Positions 13,085 through 16,511 of a stretch of 16,511 bases of DNA are shown here, one piece after another. Origin of the DNA: an uncultured Oscillospiraceae bacterium. Its GTDB lineage: Bacteria; Bacillota_A; Clostridia; Oscillospirales; Oscillospiraceae. A program made the position numbers and the translations under genes. Positions within the stretch are counted from its first letter, which is position 1, and the number at the start of each line of letters is the position of its first letter. The notes beneath the pieces were generated by a model. That model saw only the letters and a list, made by a program, of their open reading frames with translations. It was not told where the DNA came from and did no database searches. The stretch is taken from contig CAKTGD010000016.1 of NCBI GenBank assembly GCA_934561335.1, positions 1-16,511 on the forward strand, given 5' to 3'.

Positions 13085-13930
13085 TCAATAACGCCGGTCC
13101 AGCTGGCGGATCATCTCGGCGATGGCGCCGCAGCGCGCGTCCGGCAGGAGGTGGACGCCGGGTACGCGGCGCACCGCCTCAATAGCGTTGGCGGGGGCAA
13201 AGGGGATGGCGGAGGCCGCCAGCATCCCCAGATCGTTGGCGTGGTCACCCACACAGTAAACATGTTCGGGGGCGATATGCAGTAGCTGGGACAGACGGCG
13301 CACCATGCCGCCCTTGTTGGCGCCCTTGGCAGTCAGTTCAAGGAAGCAGATGCTGCTGGGAATCACCTCGTACAGGGAGGCCCACGGCTGAGCCAGCACG
13401 TAACGGTACATATCCTCCAGATGTTCGGGTGCAATCTCAAAGAGGGCCTTGCTGATGGGGGAGGGCACCTGATCGAGAGAATCCACCATGGTGGTGGCCT
13501 CGTGGGTGATGTGGAGGTGGGCCAGCGTCAGTTCATTGGGATGCAGGGCGAAGATGGCGTTATCGTCGTGATAAAGCTCCACGGCGGCCTGCGGCCATGC
13601 GTCCAGCACCTGAGAGATATGAGGACGCACCGTATCCGGCAGGAAGGCGGTGCAGAGGTATTGCTGCTTTTCAAAATCATAGATGGCCGCACCGTTGAAA
13701 AGGATCGTGGGCCCGTTCATGGGGACGCCCTTTCGCACGGTGTCAAAGGAGGGCAGGGCGCGGCCGGTGGCCACGGAGAATACACCGCCGTGCGCCATGA
13801 AATACTCGATGGCTTCACGGTTTTCCGGCAGAAGGCCGGGCATGGGCTCCAGCCCTTTCAGGGCATCCTCGGTATAGACCAGTGTGTTGTCGTAATCGCT
13901 GGCGATCAGTACGCCGTTAAATTTTCCCAT
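13085..13930 (-). CDS. Cof-type HAD-superfamily hydrolase
   Basis: 281 residues. It has the C2-cap (Cof/YidA-like) HAD layout: motif I D12-Y-D14-N-T, motif II ATGRA at 54-58, motif III lysine K206 in KGANKGG and motif IV VGDHANDLGML with D229 and D233. These enzymes hydrolyse sugar phosphates, flavin or PLP phosphates, and related metabolites; the substrate cannot be assigned here. The start at 13930 lies 14 bp after the ricT stop. The only ribosome-site-like sequence (AAGAGG) overlaps the ricT stop codon, suggesting coupled translation. I found no terminator between its stop and the promoter of the next minus-strand gene. Confidence 0.88.
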   Translation of the reverse strand: MGKFNGVLIASDYDNTLVYTEDALKGLEPMPGLLPENREAIEYFMAHGGVFSVATGRALPSFDTVRKGVPMNGPTILFNGAAIYDFEKQQYLCTAFLPDTVRPHISQVLDAWPQAAVELYHDDNAIFALHPNELTLAHLHITHEATTMVDSLDQVPSPISKALFEIAPEHLEDMYRYVLAQPWASLYEVIPSSICFLELTAKGANKGGMVRRLSQLLHIAPEHVYCVGDHANDLGMLAASAIPFAPANAIEAVRRVPGVHLLPDARCGAIAEMIRQLDRRY

Positions 13931-13944
13931 AGATATAAAGCCTC

Positions 13945-15306
13945 TTACGATTCTTTGATGGTGCCGCCGCCTGAACCGCCGCGGCGGCGTCCGCCGCGGT
14001 GACGGGGCCGGCGCGGCGCGCTATCGCCTCCGGATGCGGAGGGCGTTTGAGCGGGAGCGCTCTTGCGGGGCTGAGGATTCCGGGCAGGCTGCTGCGCGGC
14101 GGCCTGCGGTGCGGGCGGGTTGGAACGGTGCTCGCCGCTGCGGCTGCGGGGCTTGCGGCGGCGCTGTGGCTGGGCCTCGCCCCGGTGCTCGCCCTCCGGC
14201 TTTGCGGCGCTGCGGGCAGGCTTGTCCCCCTTCTCAGCTTTGGCGGGCCGCTCGGGACGTTCCGTCCGTTCGGGCTTTTCCTTCTTGGGCGTGTTGTCTC
14301 CGGCGGCGCTCTCTTTTCCGCGGCGGCGTCCGCCGCGGCTGCGGCGGCGGGCAGGCCGCTCCTCCTCCGGCTGGGGAGCGGAGGGCTCGCCATAATCGGC
14401 AAAGAGGTCGGGGATCAGCAGCTCCTCGGCGGCTACGGGCGCAACGTAGCGCTCGGGCCGCTCCTTGGGGACGGTGATACCGTCCCGGCTGCCTTTGCCG
14501 CTGCGCAGAACGCAGACCTCGCAGTTATGATAGCAGCGGGGAGCGTCGGGCCGCTCGTCCAGACGGACATTGAGCGTTTCTTTCAGCACGTTGACATCGC
14601 AGACGTTGCCGGGGCCGTCCGGCGTCAGCACGAAGGAATCGTTCTTGGGCATGCGCTTGATGGCATCCTCGTAGGCGTCCTGTTCGTATTTCAGGCAGCA
14701 CATCAGACGGCCGCAGGTGCCGGAGATCTTGGTGGGGTTCAGACTCAGGTTCTGGGTTTTGGCCATTTTGATGGATACGGGCACAAATTCATCCATGTAG
14801 GAGGCGCAGCAGAAGGGACGGCCGCAGATGCCCAGACCGCCCAGCATTTTGGCCTCGTCCCGGACGCCGATCTGGCGCAGCTCGATGCGGGAGCGGAATA
14901 CGCCGGCCAGATCCTTGACCAGCTCCCGGAAGTCCACACGGCCGTCGGCGGTGAAGAAAAAGAGGATCTTGCTGCCGTCAAAGCTGCACTCAGCCCGAAC
15001 CAGCTTCATATCCAGCCCGTGCTGAAGGATCTTCTTCTGACAGACGTCGAAAGCATCCTTTTCCCGGCTGCGGTTGTAGGCGGCGGTATGCCGGTCGTTA
15101 TCGGTAGCGATGCGCAATACGGCACGCAGCGGCTTGACCACCGCCTCGTCGCTGACCGAGTGGTTCCCCTCGGCACACTGGGCGAATTCCGCGCCCTGCG
15201 CGGTTTCCACCACCACATCGTCACCGGCCTGGATTTCCAGCTGGCCGGGGTCAAAATAATAGGTTTTGCTGCCGCTGCGGAAGCGGACAGAGATCACAGT
15301 TGTCAT
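13945..15306 (-). CDS. ricT: PSP1-domain protein RicT (YaaT) with long Arg/Gly-rich tail
   Basis: 453 residues; B. subtilis RicT is about 275. The PSP1 core (about 1-290) has the conserved cysteines CGRPFCC (C161, C166, C167) and CGRLMCC (C198, C203, C204), which in B. subtilis RicT help hold a 4Fe-4S cluster in the RicA-RicF-RicT complex that steers RNase Y. A further group C258, C262, C265 is present. Residues about 313-453 form a low-complexity basic tail with two Arg/Gly clusters (RRRSRGGRRRGK near 320-331 and RHRGGRRRGG near 435-444) and KPER/RPER repeats. This tail suggests RNA or partner binding (inference). The start at 15306 follows AGGAAGG. It sits 30 bp after holB, as in B. subtilis. 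RicA and RicF genes are not in this window. Confidence 0.9.
   Translation of the reverse strand: MTTVISVRFRSGSKTYYFDPGQLEIQAGDDVVVETAQGAEFAQCAEGNHSVSDEAVVKPLRAVLRIATDNDRHTAAYNRSREKDAFDVCQKKILQHGLDMKLVRAECSFDGSKILFFFTADGRVDFRELVKDLAGVFRSRIELRQIGVRDEAKMLGGLGICGRPFCCASYMDEFVPVSIKMAKTQNLSLNPTKISGTCGRLMCCLKYEQDAYEDAIKRMPKNDSFVLTPDGPGNVCDVNVLKETLNVRLDERPDAPRCYHNCEVCVLRSGKGSRDGITVPKERPERYVAPVAAEELLIPDLFADYGEPSAPQPEEERPARRRSRGGRRRGKESAAGDNTPKKEKPERTERPERPAKAEKGDKPARSAAKPEGEHRGEAQPQRRRKPRSRSGEHRSNPPAPQAAAQQPARNPQPRKSAPAQTPSASGGDSAPRRPRHRGGRRRGGSGGGTIKES
13979..13999. repeat. 21-bp repeat in the ricT tail, copy 1
   Basis: CCGCGGCGG-CGT-CCGCCGCGG, itself a perfect 9-bp inverted repeat, is identical to 14318-14338. 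On the minus strand both encode Arg/Gly-rich peptide in the same frame (offset 339 bp). Confidence 0.85.
14318..14338. repeat. 21-bp repeat in the ricT tail, copy 2
   Basis: This is an exact copy of 13979-13999. It encodes the first Arg/Gly cluster of the tail. The repeats could allow in-frame deletion of most of the tail by recombination. Confidence 0.85.
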
Positions 15307-15336
15307 GACGTATACCTTCCTTTCTGAAAGGGGAGA

Positions 15337-16185
15337 TCAAGGGGCCAGCAGGCTGTTCAGCTGGGCATTCAGCGCGCCCAGCACATGACCTGCCCCCACG
15401 TTATACTGGCATTCGCCGCAGTAGCGGCGGAGAAGGGCATTGAGCGCCGAAAGCTGCCGGCAGTCCAGCGACCGGGCCAGCAGCAGGGCTGATTCGCCGG
15501 CGGCGGGCTTTCCGTATCGGGCCAGCAGCGCCTCTGACGATATCTGCCACGCGCCCTCCAGCAGCGCCGCCAGCTGTTCACGCTTGATGCGGCGGTTTTC
15601 CAGCGCGGTGAGGTGAGCCGTCAGCGGCAGGGGATCGCCCCGGGCAATAAGGGCGCACAGCTCTGCGGCGGCGGGATCCTCTTCCTCAGTATCTGTCCCA
15701 TCCAAGCGAAGTGTGACGCAGCGGGAGCGGATGGTGGGCAGCAGGGCGTGCAGCGTATCGGTGCAGAACACGAAGGCAGCATAGGCAGGGCCTTCCTCCA
15801 CGATTTTCAGCAGCACGTTCTGATCCCGCTCATTGAGCTGGGCGCAGTCGCGGAACAGATACACCTTCCGCTCGCCCTCGTTGGGGCGAATGTACACATC
15901 CTGACGCAGCGCCCGGATGGTTTCTACCGGAAGCTCCTTGCGCTCCGCCTCCCACACCTCTGTTACATCAGGGTGGATACCCGCCATCACCTTGCGGCAG
16001 GCGTTGCATTGCAGGCAGGGACGCTGCGCGTCACTGCGGCACAGGTGGGCCGCCGCGATATAGCGGGCGGCGGCGGATCTGTCCCCCTCGCCGGTGAGGA
16101 TCAGCGCATGGCTCAGACGGCCCTGAGCCGCCGCGGCACGGACGGCTGCGGCCCATGTGGAGTTGTGGTTTACCGCCTGCGTCAT
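15337..16185 (-). CDS. holB: DNA polymerase III subunit delta' (HolB)
   Basis: 282 residues. This is the delta' subunit of the sliding-clamp loader. The zinc-module cysteines are C49, C57, C60 and C63 (CRSDAQRPCLQCNAC), followed by HPDV at 71-74. The P-loop region is degenerate (TGEGDRSAAAR), as usual for delta', which does not hydrolyse ATP. The conserved AQLNERDQNVLLKIVEEGP helix is followed by the SRC motif at S154-R155-C156. I chose ATG 16185 because GGAGGG lies just before it; the frame continues to 16257, but that region contains the promoter. The gene order holB-ricT matches other Firmicutes. The C-terminal third is less conserved. Confidence 0.93.
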   Translation of the reverse strand: MTQAVNHNSTWAAAVRAAAAQGRLSHALILTGEGDRSAAARYIAAAHLCRSDAQRPCLQCNACRKVMAGIHPDVTEVWEAERKELPVETIRALRQDVYIRPNEGERKVYLFRDCAQLNERDQNVLLKIVEEGPAYAAFVFCTDTLHALLPTIRSRCVTLRLDGTDTEEEDPAAAELCALIARGDPLPLTAHLTALENRRIKREQLAALLEGAWQISSEALLARYGKPAAGESALLLARSLDCRQLSALNALLRRYCGECQYNVGAGHVLGALNAQLNSLLAP

Positions 16186-16196
16186 TTTGCCCTCCG

Positions 16197-16220
16197 AAAG
16201 GCGGAAAACGTGCCGCCTTT
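16197..16220 (-). promoter_or_regulatory. Hairpin immediately before the holB ribosome site
   Basis: An 8-bp perfect stem (AAAGGCGG at 16197-16204 with CCGCCTTT at 16213-16220, plus strand) has an 8-base loop. In the holB mRNA leader it directly abuts the GGAGGG ribosome site and could affect translation. Confidence 0.5.
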
Positions 16221-16235
16221 TCACAAATTCATAAC

Positions 16236-16265
16236 AGTATACCATAAAACCGGGCACCGCCGCAA
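16236..16265 (-). promoter_or_regulatory. Probable holB operon promoter (extended -10)
   Basis: On the minus strand, TATACT (complement of 16236-16241) is preceded by TGG, an extended -10 element. A weaker -35 TTGCGG (complement of 16260-16265) is 18 bp away. It would give a leader of about 45 bases containing the hairpin and ribosome site. Confidence 0.65.
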
Positions 16266-16347
16266 GTCCTGACGGCGGATTCTCGAAAAAAGTTTGCTCA
16301 CTTTTGCATATTTGTAGGAAAAACAGGAAAATAAACGGAAAATATGC

Positions 16348-16376
16348 TTGCTTTTATGGGGAAAGCTGGTTATAAT
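16348..16376 (+). promoter_or_regulatory. Sigma-A promoter for the right-edge gene
   Basis: TTGCTT (16348-16353) and a perfect TATAAT (16371-16376) are separated by 17 bp. The predicted start near 16383 gives a leader of about 100 bases before ATG 16483. The surrounding 16280-16480 is strongly AT-rich compared with the genes. Confidence 0.75.
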
Positions 16377-16482
16377 AAAGCGGTTGATGGGGCACATTTA
16401 ACAAAAAAGAAGCAAAAGTCCCCAAAATAACCAAAAATTCCGGAAAATGAAGATATTTTTTTGTGATATGGAGGATATGTAA

Positions 16483-16511
16483 ATGAGCAAAAAGTATTGC
16501 TACCTGTTCAC
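16483..16511 (+). CDS. ppdK: N-terminus of probable pyruvate phosphate dikinase (partial)
   Basis: Only nine codons, MSKKYCYLF, are visible before the window ends. GGAGG at 16470-16474 precedes ATG by 8 bases, and a good promoter lies about 105 bp upstream, so a real gene starts here. The short sequence resembles the start of clostridial pyruvate phosphate dikinases, which commonly begin with a K-K-Y-x-Y-L-F stretch. That is recalled similarity over nine residues and the assignment is tentative. Confidence 0.45.

Noticed and set aside
13999..15327. Long plus-strand open frame opposite ricT
   Set aside because: It is an Ala/Gly/Leu-rich complement of the Arg/Pro-rich RicT tail, with no recognisable motifs. 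ricT has conserved cysteines and a proper ribosome site.
16186..16257. Longer N-terminus for HolB
   Set aside because: The extension covers the predicted promoter and hairpin. ATG 16185 has GGAGGG at good spacing and gives the usual family length.
1..16511. CRISPR arrays, tRNA or rRNA genes, insertion sequences, phage genes
   Set aside because: I saw no regularly spaced repeats, no tRNA cloverleaf or rRNA-like segments, and no transposase or integrase. All long frames belong to housekeeping-type genes.

Overview
This window looks like chromosomal core sequence from a GC-rich (roughly 60% by eye) member of the Clostridia, most likely Oscillospiraceae/Ruminococcaceae. The evidence is the Gram-positive gene set (endonuclease-type MutL with no MutH, SepF, DivIVA, RicT, Hfq, and a LysM/G5/M23 wall enzyme), strong AGGAGG-type ribosome sites, and typical sigma-A promoters. 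I see no phage, transposase, CRISPR array, rRNA or tRNA.

Layout, plus strand: (1) 1-6477 is a co-directional block: the 3' end of miaB, then mutS, mutL, miaA and hfq. It combines mismatch repair (MutS/MutL), the two successive enzymes that modify A37 of tRNA (MiaA isopentenylates, MiaB methylthiolates) and the RNA chaperone Hfq. (2) 6478-6806 is a non-coding stretch rich in hairpins. It carries a 48-bp, in-frame near-copy of the 3' part of hfq. (3) 6807-9929 holds a membrane-anchored HlyD-like protein, the PLP-homeostasis protein YggS, and the division proteins SepF and DivIVA. A near-consensus promoter sits inside yggS, aimed at sepF-divIVA. (4) 9983-10858 is a HAD phosphatase-like gene placed directly after a terminator hairpin.

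Layout, minus strand: (5) 12971 down to 11020 is a transcript with a good promoter, encoding a LysM-G5-M23 wall peptidase and then a 61-residue protein made of a signal peptide plus a sorting-signal-like tail. It converges on the HAD gene at a large two-way terminator with a duplicated arm. (6) 16185 down to 13085 is holB (DNA polymerase III delta'), ricT (PSP1 family) with a long arginine-rich tail, and a Cof-type HAD hydrolase. (7) At the right edge a divergent, AT-rich promoter region separates holB from the first nine codons of a plus-strand gene, probably pyruvate phosphate dikinase.

Most genes are familiar housekeeping genes and I do not see a complete new multi-gene system. The features most worth a second look are the hfq fragment duplication with its hairpin array, the 21-bp triple repeat in the mutL linker, the promoter buried in yggS, the miniature sorting-signal protein beside the M23 peptidase, and the Arg/Gly-rich tail on RicT.
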